DNA of 37,455 bases from Furfurilactobacillus entadae (GCF_045862745.1 NZ_BQXN01000024.1:1-37455); one strand, 5' to 3'. Shown: positions 1 to 6,445, counted from the stretch's first letter. Program-made: numbers and translations. The notes: generated by a model not told the origin, from the sequence alone.

Positions 1-139
1 TACCACGCTTTAGCTCTCGAGAAATTGTGGCAGGGCTTCTTTTCAACGCCTTCGCAATCCGGCGGATTGAAAAATGTAGTCCTTGGTAAAGATAGATGAG
101 CTCACGTTCACGTATGGTAAGATGACAATAAGGGCTCAT
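1..139 (-). CDS. IS30-family transposase, N-terminal fragment (runs off the window)
   Basis: Only the first 46 codons are in the window; the gene continues leftwards. The reading begins MSPYCHLTIRERELIYLYQG, followed by an arginine/lysine-rich helix-turn-helix (SIRRIAKALKRSPATISREL). This is the typical DNA-binding N-terminus of IS30-family DDE transposases. The start at 139 is preceded by a good ribosome binding site (ACGGAGGA on the minus strand). The catalytic core lies outside the window, so integrity cannot be judged. The element end lies near 235, just past the stop of the neighbouring replication gene, so the IS has landed at the left part of the integrated island. Confidence 0.85.
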   Translation of the reverse strand, partial: MSPYCHLTIRERELIYLYQGLHFSIRRIAKALKRSPATISRELKRG

Positions 140-235
140 AGCTGTTTTCCTCCGTTGGTTTGTTTTCCCAAACACCATTATACGGGAGACTCAGTTATGA
201 GCCTTTATATGTGTTGCACTTAAATTGTAAATTCG
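1..235 (-). mobile_element. IS30-family insertion sequence, one end
   Basis: The segment contains the 5' part of an IS30-type transposase and about 95 bases of terminal sequence. The outer part (about 209-233, plus strand ATGTGTTGCACTTAAATTGT) resembles IS30-family terminal inverted repeats, which typically carry a TGCAACAC-like core. The partner repeat and target duplication are outside the window, so the exact end is an estimate. It abuts the stop codon at 243 of the replication gene without visibly damaging it. Confidence 0.65.
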
Positions 236-242
236 CGTGTAA

Positions 243-1328
243 TTAAAATGGTAAGTCTGAACCATCATCAATCGTTTCACGTTCACTATTCTGTGGTTCT
301 ACAAAGGGGTCAGGTGGTAGCTGTTGTTTCTCCGAGAACAGACTGTTATTGTCCAATGCTTCTTCAAGCTGTTCAATGTCATAAGTATCTTCTTGGTGGT
401 AGTAGTCTTCATCCAATTTAAACCCAATCTGCTTTGACAAGGATACATGGCCACCACTCTGATTAACTCGTTCAGCTTCTTCACTGACATCAGTCACATG
501 GTTGTTTATCTGATCGTCTACAATACTCTGCAAGTACCTAACTGGATTAGTAATGTGTGGCTTCACACTCATTTCAGCAGCAGCCAACTTTAACAGTCGT
601 CTAGCATTTACCCTATCAGTATGTTGCTCCAGTTTCTTCAAACTATCATTCAGAGCAAGCTTATCTATATCAATCAGGTACTGTTTACTTGGATGACGTT
701 GTTCAATAGCAGTTATTACTGCCTCATTCAAATCAGCATCTATTTTAGGTACTTCTTGTTTTGACTTTGATTTTTGAGTTTTTGAATTAAAGGGAACAAT
801 CGGGCCCACTTGGTCAAAGTGAGCTTCTTGTTTTTTATTGCTTGTTATTATTGATTGTTTATTAGTGCTTGTTACTATGCCCTTCACCGTACCATGGTTT
901 AGGGCACCTGGTGAGAATACCTCTATATCAGCATTCGTATTTTCAGAATCGCTTAAGACCGGCTTTTCTGAATCATCCCACCGTTCGCCCTCAGGGGCAC
1001 CTGGTGGAGTACTCTCTTTCATCTTAACTTGAGGCGTATCAAATACATCATAGTCATAAACAAAACGTCCTTGCTTTCGGCTTCTGTGCATTGAAACAAG
1101 CCCGTACTGACGTAATTCCTTAACTGCATTGGTGTACTGCTTATCAGACAATACCGCTCGTTGCTTAAGCTCAGCTGCACTAAAACGCCACTCTTTGGTG
1201 TTATCTAACATAATAATCCACAAGGAAAGAGCATTTTTGCTTAATACCTTACCGGCCTCGGTATATACGTCCATATCAATGTTCAAAAAACGTCTCATTT
1301 GCTTAGCGCTACGCCTATTAACTGACAT
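243..1328 (-). CDS. Winged-helix replication-initiator-like protein with SSB-like C-terminal tail
   Basis: This 361-aa protein probably initiates replication of the excised island. Residues about 10-100 form a winged helix (RRFLNIDMDVYTEAGKVLSK, then an HTH with LSDKQYTNAVKELRQYGLV), as in phage and plasmid replication proteins. A charged linker (about 100-195) follows, then a helical domain (about 195-290, including NPVRYLQSIVDDQ) recalling DnaD-like replication modules. The last residues, TIDDGSDLPF, closely match the acidic tip of bacterial SSB (consensus D-D-D-L-P-F), a docking peptide for replication and repair enzymes. The start has a strong GGAAAGGAAG ribosome binding site. The stop is about 8 bases from the presumed IS30 end, yet the C-terminal motif looks complete. 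Family assignment comes from motif reading only. Confidence 0.6.
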   Translation of the reverse strand: MSVNRRSAKQMRRFLNIDMDVYTEAGKVLSKNALSLWIIMLDNTKEWRFSAAELKQRAVLSDKQYTNAVKELRQYGLVSMHRSRKQGRFVYDYDVFDTPQVKMKESTPPGAPEGERWDDSEKPVLSDSENTNADIEVFSPGALNHGTVKGIVTSTNKQSIITSNKKQEAHFDQVGPIVPFNSKTQKSKSKQEVPKIDADLNEAVITAIEQRHPSKQYLIDIDKLALNDSLKKLEQHTDRVNARRLLKLAAAEMSVKPHITNPVRYLQSIVDDQINNHVTDVSEEAERVNQSGGHVSLSKQIGFKLDEDYYHQEDTYDIEQLEEALDNNSLFSEKQQLPPDPFVEPQNSERETIDDGSDLPF

Positions 1329-1364
1329 TTCATTTCTTCCTTTCCTTGATTAAATTATGGTAGT

Positions 1365-1535
1365 TTATGTGTAACTATTCTGATAATCATCTATCGAAAG
1401 TGATTCTAAAAACTGAGCTGGATCCTTACTAGGTATGCTATTTCGTGTTGGCAATATTTTGACTATCTCCTTGCTACCACTGACTTCAACATTACATCCA
1501 TATGAATGAAGAACGGGTTCACCCCCCGGGGTCAA
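1365..1535 (-). CDS. Possible small protein, 56 aa, TTG start
   Basis: An open frame just upstream of the replication gene encodes about 56 residues, including VSGSKEIVKILPTRNSIPSK and FLESLSIDDYQNSY. Its composition looks like real protein. No ATG is available: a stop codon lies a few codons upstream and the only plausible start is TTG at 1535, with a GGAGAG about 15 bases away. It could be a small island protein or the tail of a gene truncated by deletion. It sits 36 bases before the next start and would be co-transcribed. I do not recognise a family. Confidence 0.35.
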   Translation of the reverse strand: MTPGGEPVLHSYGCNVEVSGSKEIVKILPTRNSIPSKDPAQFLESLSIDDYQNSYT

Positions 1536-1960
1536 AAATGTTAAAAATTACTCTCCGCCACAAGAAAATGGTACTGTGTGTGCTCCTCTCACTATCCATA
1601 AGGGGCGGGGGTAGATTCATACAACCGTACTCATAAGTACACTTGTTATTGTTTGCAAAATGGAGCCTTTCAAAAGTTTTTAATTACTGCATTTTCAGAG
1701 AGCGAGACGCACATGTGTGAGCTCTCTCATTTAGCACTAGGCCGCCCCCCTAAATTGTTTACATAATGACCTTTAATAAATCCGTTATCGTTTAGAACGA
1801 CAACGACATAGCCTAATCGATAATTATTTCATACCCGTTAATCTCGCGGATATGAATTGCTTTGAATGACCTTTCTCGATGGTCACTTTGCTTATCCCAA
1901 AGACAACAAAACTGAATCAATTAACTTGATCCAGTCCGATAGTCAGTCTGCATTAGCAAG
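1536..1960. other. Non-coding stretch of the island, candidate replication origin or control region
   Basis: No convincing gene is seen on either strand for about 425 bases. The stretch holds C/G runs (1521-1530, around 1600 and 1744), an inverted repeat AGAGAGC...GCTCTCT (1697-1727) enclosing the palindrome CACATGTG, a short palindrome TCGTTTAGAACGA near 1788, and the 10-mer AATGACCTTT twice (about 1765 and 1865). Lying immediately upstream of the replication gene, it is a reasonable place for the island's origin. No clear iteron array is visible. Confidence 0.4.
1697..1727. repeat. Inverted repeat with inner CACATGTG palindrome
   Basis: The arms AGAGAGC (1697-1703) and GCTCTCT (1721-1727) are perfectly complementary and enclose a 17-base spacer containing CACATGTG. 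It could be a protein-binding site or an extruding hairpin. There is no T-run on either side, so it is not an intrinsic terminator. Confidence 0.55.
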
Positions 1961-2232
1961 CTATTGCTTAAACAACTCATCGATACCCTTGTCAGCTTGT
2001 TCAAGTAGATCAAGAACAGCCTGTGCATTGTACTCCGTAGCTCACTCTGGCGGTCCTCTTCCCAAGCGACACCAAAAGCATTATCGTTAGTGGGGTTCCA
2101 ATTCCATTTAACTAGCTCCTCATCAATTGCTTCGTCATAATCAAACAGCACTCTCACTAAGTCACGTGCCTTCAATAACGTGTACTGCAAGTCATTTAAA
2201 TCATACTGTGGTTCAGCATCCAGTTGTTTCAT
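1961..2232 (-). pseudogene. Small island protein, apparently frameshifted near its C-terminus
   Basis: The start at 2232 has a good GGAGG site, and the frame reads MKQLDAEPQYDLNDLQYTLL... through WEEDRQSELR, rich in acidic residues. The same frame then turns into unlikely sequence. One frame over, the DNA reads EYNAQAVLDLLEQADKGIDE and ends LFKQ-stop at 1961, an amphipathic helix that looks like the natural C-terminus. The total of 272 bases is two more than a multiple of three, consistent with a single indel near 2033-2046. No slippery heptamer is visible there, so programmed frameshifting is less likely than mutation or a sequencing error. The intact protein would have about 91 residues. 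Function is unknown. Confidence 0.55.
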
Positions 2233-2401
2233 TGGTCGAATCCTCCACATTCATCTATAGTTCCACACACGACTTTTAAACAGCCACTGTGGCCACTCTA
2301 CTTATTTCCGGGTAAACATATACCGGCGAACCGGTTCATGTGCTCAGTTCCTTATTCATACGCCTGTAAATCAGGCTCAAAATTGATGCTGATAGTTTTC
2401 C

Positions 2402-2911
2402 CTACCCAAATTGTTCAAGTCCAAAGAACTCTGATAGTAACGACTTACCACCTTGACGCTCTCTCTGATGGCTGATACTCACGGTTAGTCGTACGATGAA
2501 CAGCATGGTTTCATTATTCATGTAGTCCGTTAAGAACTCGTAAGGCTCTTTGATGAGTTCATCAATGCCTTGTTTATGAATCATCCGCATGGTAGAAAAA
2601 TAGTCTTTCCAATCAGCACCAGGTTTTAAGTAATCCTTATCAACTGGGAAGATGTTCATAAATTCTCGAGGCGTGTAATGCTTCAGTATCTCCACCACAT
2701 GAAACATTGCCCGTAGGTCTGCTTCACTATCCCGATTACGATAGCCAAAATTGGTACGTTTAACCTCGTAGTAGATCACTTTGCGCCATTCTTCCTTTTG
2801 TAATGCTGCTAATTTAGTTGATCCCATTAGCGTAGCAAAGGCTTGCTTCGCCTTAATGATCTGACGCTTTTCTGCCCTGGTTAGTAATTGATAACGTTCT
2901 TCTTGATCCAT
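2402..2911 (-). CDS. Unknown phage/satellite early-region protein
   Basis: The preferred start is ATG at 2911 (MDQEERYQLLTRAEKRQIIK), one base after the upstream gene's stop, giving 169 aa; an in-frame upstream extension would read through that gene. The product is soluble, charged and mostly helical, with no signal peptide or membrane segment. It has a basic N-terminal helix, an aromatic middle (YYEVKRTNFGYRNRDSEADL) and a C-terminal helix around NNETMLFIVRLTVSISHQRE. I recognise no family. Tight coupling to the DUF1660-like gene places it in the island's early operon. Confidence 0.6.
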   Translation of the reverse strand: MDQEERYQLLTRAEKRQIIKAKQAFATLMGSTKLAALQKEEWRKVIYYEVKRTNFGYRNRDSEADLRAMFHVVEILKHYTPREFMNIFPVDKDYLKPGADWKDYFSTMRMIHKQGIDELIKEPYEFLTDYMNNETMLFIVRLTVSISHQRERQGGKSLLSEFFGLEQFG

Positions 2912-2912
2912 C

Positions 2913-3053
2913 CTAGTAAGCCTCTTTCTTTGTCCGTCCACACTGTCCACACTTGTAACAGCGGTACTTACTGCCGTTCATGGTCATGGTGCCAACATAC
3001 ACATAGCGGTGGCCACGGATAACACATAGTAGTTTATTCAGCATGAACCTCAT
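2913..3053 (-). CDS. DUF1660-like small phage zinc-binding protein
   Basis: This is a 46-aa protein starting MRFMLNKLLCVIRGHRYVYV and ending with CYKCGQCGRTKKEAY. The C-x(n)-GH and C-x2-C-x2-C pattern, with its small size, matches what I recall of the DUF1660 family of phage proteins (usual motif LCxxxGHKW...YxCxRCG). Zinc binding is inferred from the cysteines and histidine. The ATG at 3053 shares ATGA with the stop of the upstream membrane-peptide gene, indicating translational coupling. An in-frame TTG further up (3122) would add about 23 residues, but that stretch is better explained by the other gene's frame. An alternative start is the internal ATG at 3044. Function is unknown. Confidence 0.55.
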   Translation of the reverse strand: MRFMLNKLLCVIRGHRYVYVGTMTMNGSKYRCYKCGQCGRTKKEAY

Positions 3054-3190
3054 CCCCCAATCTGGCTTACTGAAATCAGCACCGCCACAAGCATCACACC
3101 GTAGTAGAGCACCGCTAACCAAAGCTGATTGACGGGGATGTGCGTGTAGTCTGCCACATTGTTTAGAGTCCGTTGTACTGTCTTAAGCAT
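3050..3190 (-). CDS. 46-aa single-pass membrane peptide
   Basis: A small ORF starts at ATG 3190, overlapping the stop codon of the Rha-type gene, and ends at TGA 3050, overlapping the next ATG. It reads MLKTVQRTLNNVADYTHIPV, then a hydrophobic helix (residues about 23-44, LWLAVLYYGVMLVAVLISV). It fills a gap that would otherwise be empty in a tightly packed operon, and both ends show translational coupling, which supports expression. One membrane-spanning segment with a short basic N-terminus is predicted. No family is recognised. Such peptides in phage early regions can be superinfection-exclusion, holin-like or toxin-like, but nothing here decides which. Confidence 0.55.
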   Translation of the reverse strand: MLKTVQRTLNNVADYTHIPVNQLWLAVLYYGVMLVAVLISVSQIGG

Positions 3191-3869
3191 TGCTGACCAC
3201 CTCCTGCTTGGCTGGTAACGTAACCTGGTAAATAATGCCTTGGCGTCCCACCATTGACTTAATTACGCCATAGCCCATTTTGAGTTCTAGCAACGTGATA
3301 ACCTGGTTCTTTACTTTTTGAACAGCCAGGGACTCCTTAGCCGTCAGATACTGAGTAAGGCTCTCGTGTTTACCAACGTGGCGAGAACGCTTCAATTCAA
3401 CCGTTGAGACTCCTAATGCTGTCTTATAGATCAGGCGGTTATAATTTGCGTAGTCGTGAGGGTTACTGTTCTCGTTTTCTTTAATGGCATCCCCCAGGCT
3501 CTTACTGACAGTCTTACCCTGCTGGTAAAGCATCTGAGCATGTTGTAACTGCCGGCGTTGCTTGCTGAATTGCTTAACCAGTTCCAACTTAAAGGCAACG
3601 ACCTGGGGCGTATTATCCAGTAATGTAATTAAGAACGTGGCTTGATTCTCGTTTAAGTGCCATTGCTTCCGAGGGCGTCCACCTTTGGGGTTTAGCGATT
3701 TCAAAACGCTAAACTCAACTTTGCCAAATGCTTTTAATTCTGTCTGGTAGTTTCTGATTAAGTCATTAACGGCTTTCAATGTGTTATTAGAGTATTCAGC
3801 GATAACATCCGCTGTGGTGTATAGTTCATCAGTGATCTTTAAGCTGTTCGTAAATACATAGTCCTGCAT
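3183..3869 (-). CDS. Rha-family phage regulatory protein
   Basis: The 228-aa protein has an N-terminal Rha-type domain (residues about 1-95: LYTTADVIAEYSNNTLKAVN, GGRPRKQWHLNENQATFLIT, then VVAFKLELVKQF). This is a winged DNA-binding module found in phage antirepressors and in pRha, whose family interferes with infection in hosts lacking IHF. The C-terminal half (about 125-228) looks like a second DNA-binding or regulatory domain and is not recognised. The ATG at 3869 was chosen; a TTG nine codons upstream is in frame but adds no conserved sequence. Its place after the excisionase-like gene fits an early regulator. The stop overlaps the start of the membrane-peptide gene. Confidence 0.7.
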   Translation of the reverse strand: MQDYVFTNSLKITDELYTTADVIAEYSNNTLKAVNDLIRNYQTELKAFGKVEFSVLKSLNPKGGRPRKQWHLNENQATFLITLLDNTPQVVAFKLELVKQFSKQRRQLQHAQMLYQQGKTVSKSLGDAIKENENSNPHDYANYNRLIYKTALGVSTVELKRSRHVGKHESLTQYLTAKESLAVQKVKNQVITLLELKMGYGVIKSMVGRQGIIYQVTLPAKQEVVSNA

Positions 3870-3984
3870 GGCTATACCTGTAACTTTCTGGTACAATTGC
3901 AGACGAAAAGCACCTACTCAATAGGCTTTTTCGTTGGTTTCGCTGCCGTCCAAAGCTAAGCGAAGCCTTTTTATTTTCCGTCAT
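3829..3984 (-). CDS. Possible 51-aa basic peptide overlapping the Rha gene start
   Basis: ATG at 3984 is preceded by a near-ideal AAAGGAG site at good spacing. The frame reads MTENKKASLSFGRQRNQRKS and ends inside the first codons of the Rha gene. It could be a small basic protein, a leader peptide coupled to Rha translation, or the original Rha start knocked out of frame. Part of it encodes an inverted repeat (3923-3968), so the DNA may be serving structure rather than protein. Low certainty. Confidence 0.3.
   Translation of the reverse strand: MTENKKASLSFGRQRNQRKSLLSRCFSSAIVPESYRYSHAGLCIYEQLKDH
3923..3977 (+). terminator. Nested hairpin with T-tract, plus strand
   Basis: AGGCTT (3923-3928) pairs with AAGCCT (3963-3968), and inside it TTCGCT (3939-3944) pairs with AGCGAA (3959-3964). 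The right side runs into TTTTTATTTT. Read on the plus strand this looks like an intrinsic terminator, opposed to the minus-strand operon it lies in. It might stop antisense transcription. Confidence 0.4.
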
Positions 3985-4065
3985 AGTTGTACGCTCCTTT
4001 AGTGACGTGAGACTATTCAATTTGTAAGGGGTCACCATTTTGGGTACCCCCTTTTATTTTGCCCT

Positions 4066-4086
4066 GAGGTACTAAAACAGTACCTC
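4066..4086. repeat. Perfect hairpin GAGGTACT/AGTACCTC
   Basis: Eight-base arms (4066-4073 and 4079-4086) are perfectly complementary with a 5-base loop. It lies between the excisionase-like gene and the Rha region, with no adjacent T-run, so it is more likely an operator or RNA-processing hairpin than a terminator. Confidence 0.5.
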
Positions 4087-4105
4087 GGTAATGCTATGTG
4101 TCGGG

Positions 4106-4135
4106 GGATGCTGTTAAAGGCATCCTCTTTTTGTG
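4106..4135 (+). terminator. Intrinsic terminator-like hairpin, plus strand
   Basis: GGATGC pairs with GCATCC (4120-4125) across a short loop and is followed by TCTTTTT. It is oriented to stop plus-strand transcription although no plus-strand gene precedes it here. Confidence 0.45.
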
Positions 4136-4146
4136 TCTACTAATAA

Positions 4147-4160
4147 TCGCCCCGCACAGG
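4147..4160 (+). repeat. 14-bp direct repeat TCGCCCCGCACAGG, copy 1
   Basis: This copy lies at the 3' end of the excisionase-like gene. An identical 14-mer in the same orientation lies at 6503-6516, just before the integrase start. The two copies flank the repressor and the unknown 224-aa gene. Confidence 0.6.
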
Positions 4161-4162
4161 CT

Positions 4163-4435
4163 TTACATTTTGTGTTCTGAATAGAACTTATCAGCGTCCA
4201 CTTTGTCGATCCGTTGGTTATTGCCTACCGTAATAACTCGTAACCCTTGAGCAATGTAGCCTTGCAATGTGTTAAATGAACACTGGAGATACTCGGTTGC
4301 TTGCGTCTTGGTCATATAACGCGGTAGAGCCTGTCGCTTAGCTGTGATAGTAAACGCCTCTTTAGCAGCATCCATCATCATCGCTTTCAGTTGTGCCTCA
4401 ACCTCGACCGGAACAGGTACACGTAGTTCCTGCAT
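4163..4435 (-). CDS. Excisionase-like helix-turn-helix DNA-binding protein
   Basis: This is a 90-aa protein with a strong AAAGGAGGAT site before ATG 4435. The N-terminal half is an amphipathic helix region (MQELRVPVPVEVEAQLKAMM). The C-terminal half (about 40-88) is a MerR/Xis-type winged helix: YMTKTQATEYLQCSFNTLQG, then a basic wing (VITVGNNQRIDKVDADKFY). In Gram-positive phages and satellites such proteins act as excisionases or early regulators. Its place directly after the Cro-like gene fits either role. Which of the two it performs cannot be read from sequence. Confidence 0.6.
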   Translation of the reverse strand: MQELRVPVPVEVEAQLKAMMMDAAKEAFTITAKRQALPRYMTKTQATEYLQCSFNTLQGYIAQGLRVITVGNNQRIDKVDADKFYSEHKM

Positions 4436-4448
4436 AGTCTATCCTCCT

Positions 4449-4628
4449 TTACTTAGATGACAGTAACTTAATAGCATCTTCCACACGTTGCTTATGGGTA
4501 TCGTTTAGCGGTGTTCTAAGCCAAACAGATAACTGACTACTAGTAATTCCTACAGCCTGAGCAACCTCCCAATACCGCAACCGTCTTTGCTCAATTGCCT
4601 CACGGATGGATAAGTTTTCTAATGACAT
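4449..4628 (-). CDS. Cro-like XRE-family HTH regulator
   Basis: This is a 59-aa protein whose start at 4628 (MSLENLSIREAIEQRRLRYW) follows an AGGAGGG site; the in-frame upstream ATG lacks one. An HTH occupies most of it (YWEVAQAVGITSSQLSVWLR), consistent with a small lambda-Cro-type repressor. It is transcribed divergently from the CI-like repressor and shares a 152-base control region that holds a 24-bp palindromic operator. It is therefore probably the early-operon regulator of the island's lysis/lysogeny-type switch. The length is short but usual for Cro-like proteins. Confidence 0.7.
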   Translation of the reverse strand: MSLENLSIREAIEQRRLRYWEVAQAVGITSSQLSVWLRTPLNDTHKQRVEDAIKLLSSK

Positions 4629-4647
4629 CGTTTTTCCCTCCTGAATT

Positions 4648-4671
4648 TTCAAGTATCAATTTTTACTTGAA
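4648..4671. promoter_or_regulatory. Palindromic operator in the repressor/Cro intergenic region
   Basis: TTCAAGTA (4648-4655) and TACTTGAA (4664-4671) form a perfect inverted repeat with an 8-base spacer. A further half-site TTAAGTA occurs at 4692-4698. The location between two divergent HTH genes makes it the probable binding site for one or both regulators. Confidence 0.65.
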
Positions 4672-4780
4672 TTTATTGTTTTTAGCTATTTTTAAGTACA
4701 GTTATACAGCCTGATGTTTAAAAAAGCAACAACAAGTGTTATATTTCATTCATAGCTACTTAGAAAGACGGTATTCAACC

Positions 4781-5632
4781 ATGAAAATTAATTTAAATCG
4801 CATCCTAAAAGAACGAGATATATCTATCAACAAGTTGTCACAGCCTGCAATGACAGGCATTGCTCGTAATACACTAACGGCTTTGGCTGCCGCTGATGAA
4901 CTTCCAGAGGGCACGCAAATCAAGACGCTTCAAAAGATTTGCACAGCCCTAAATATCGAGCTTTATGAACTTATTGCTCCAAATCCTATTTCTGCATCAA
5001 TAAGTGATCTGTTTGAAAACAGCCACTATACAAGCATGATTAAGGGACAAAAGGTGTATAGACGATTTACTTTTTTTGCTGAAATTAATAGTGAATTTTC
5101 TAAGGCATCAATTCCTTTTGAACTAGATGCTTGGCATTCAGACAATTTAACGGATCGAGACATCACTAATCTAAAAGATATGATTGCTAATGCTACACGA
5201 TCAATCCAATTAGATATGGACTTAAAAACAGATGATGGCAAAGATGAACTTTCAAGCAGGCTTTTTAAAGCTCTCAGGTTAAACGCCATCAAACAAATCA
5301 GCGTACAAGATTTGTTAGTTAAAGATGTTAAAAACCTCAGTGAAGAAAACGCTGCTTTGTCTGAGTACTGGTCTACTCATCATTCTTTAGAAAAACCCGA
5401 AATAAGAACGTTTTGTGATTTGAACTTACCAAACTATATAAATCTAGAACCATTAACCACACAGCTTTGCATCAAGCTCATGAGCTTCATGGGTTTAAGC
5501 CAGGCTGTTGATGTTGACTGGGTATTCAACTCCGGTTTTCACGAACGCCCATTTACCCAATCTGTTTCTTTCGATTCATTGAGTAAAACGTCTAGTACTA
5601 TGTATCAATTTGGCCCTTTTGACGTCTACTAA
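4781..5632 (+). CDS. CI-like repressor with N-terminal HTH and unrecognised C-terminal domain
   Basis: The start at 4781 (MKINLNRILKERDISINKLS) was chosen over an upstream in-frame ATG because it begins the XRE fold; GAAAGACGG upstream is a modest ribosome site. Residues 1-65 form a Cro/CI-type HTH (NTLTALAAADELPEGTQIKT, then LQKICTALNIELYELI). The rest (about 70-283) has no Ser-Lys peptidase S24/LexA-type motif that I can see, so RecA-driven self-cleavage is not expected. This resembles the Stl-type repressors of staphylococcal islands, which are displaced by helper-phage proteins; the parallel is inference. It faces the Cro-like gene across the operator region. Confidence 0.65.
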   Translation: MKINLNRILKERDISINKLSQPAMTGIARNTLTALAAADELPEGTQIKTLQKICTALNIELYELIAPNPISASISDLFENSHYTSMIKGQKVYRRFTFFAEINSEFSKASIPFELDAWHSDNLTDRDITNLKDMIANATRSIQLDMDLKTDDGKDELSSRLFKALRLNAIKQISVQDLLVKDVKNLSEENAALSEYWSTHHSLEKPEIRTFCDLNLPNYINLEPLTTQLCIKLMSFMGLSQAVDVDWVFNSGFHERPFTQSVSFDSLSKTSSTMYQFGPFDVY

Positions 5633-5770
5633 ATGACTCCGCCTTTTCGTTTCTCCGTATTTTCAACTACACAGCAACGGGGATGAGCCCACTAAAAAAC
5701 AAGTGATTTCAAATGACCTGTTTCAATTCATCCCCTAGCAACAAACTTATAAAACAATGGAGATCATTCT

Positions 5771-6445
5771 ATGAAAATTGGCGTTAGAACTCCTAGCCTG
5801 AGCAAATCAATCAAAGCGAAGAAGTATACTTTTGAATTTCGAGCTCTAAAACAACATTATCAATCTCAGATGGTTCCAAGGGACAGCAATGTGCAAGCAT
5901 TTGAATTAAGGCATAAGAACCATGATTACTCACTTTTACTAGAACGTGTTGGTGACGTACTCCCTGGCAACAAAAAAATCAGATTAACATTCGTTGAACG
6001 AGGAACACAGAACGTACTACCACTAAATACAGACACTAGTTTCAAAATAGATATTTCAAAGGATCTGCGAAACAAACTATTTCGCTTTTTCCATATCGAA
6101 TCTGGCGATGGTCATGATAACTTTTTTAAAGTTTTAAGTACGATAGACTCACACTGTCACGCTATTTTCATCAGTAACGTTCCTAGATCGACTATTGCTT
6201 CAACATATCAAGTCGAAAAGAAAGACCTTCTTTACTTTGACTACTTCATTGACTGGAAAACGGCAAATGCAAAAAAACCGAACACAAAAGATAGACATGT
6301 ATCCTTTGCTAACCGTGAGAAAACTCAAGTTCTAATTCCTGACTTGTATGCTCTTATTAAAAATTTGGACATTTCAGTTGCATACACAGATATCCAGCCC
6401 ACAGATGAACACACAAAGTATACGGCCGAATTTAATCATCTATAG
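5771..6445 (+). CDS. Unrecognised accessory protein between repressor and integrase
   Basis: This is a 224-aa soluble protein with ATG at 5771 after a TGGAG site. The first 17 residues, MKIGVRTPSLSKSIKAK, resemble an N-terminal leader (MKIGIRKPSLKKSFKAR-like) that I recall on varied small proteins of Gram-positive prophages, often in this position. The rest (VQAFELRHKNHDYSLLLERV, then mixed beta strands and a C-terminal helical part) matches nothing I know. There is no signal peptide and no membrane segment. It is AT-rich like the repressor gene. The repressor-integrase interval is a common site for lysogenic-conversion or phage-defence cargo, which is the most likely category but is not shown by any motif. 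Confidence 0.55.
   Translation: MKIGVRTPSLSKSIKAKKYTFEFRALKQHYQSQMVPRDSNVQAFELRHKNHDYSLLLERVGDVLPGNKKIRLTFVERGTQNVLPLNTDTSFKIDISKDLRNKLFRFFHIESGDGHDNFFKVLSTIDSHCHAIFISNVPRSTIASTYQVEKKDLLYFDYFIDWKTANAKKPNTKDRHVSFANREKTQVLIPDLYALIKNLDISVAYTDIQPTDEHTKYTAEFNHL

Noticed and set aside
1866..2090. 74-codon plus-strand frame
   Set aside because: It lies antisense to the frameshifted small gene and has no ribosome site.
2340..2401. Short protein-like stretch (KTISINFEPDLQAYE) after the 169-aa gene
   Set aside because: No start codon between flanking stops and only about 17 codons; probably chance.
2913..3122. 69-aa frame with an extra N-terminal CDACGG motif as one zinc protein
   Set aside because: It needs a TTG start inside the membrane-peptide gene, and the coupled ATG at 3053 explains the locus better.
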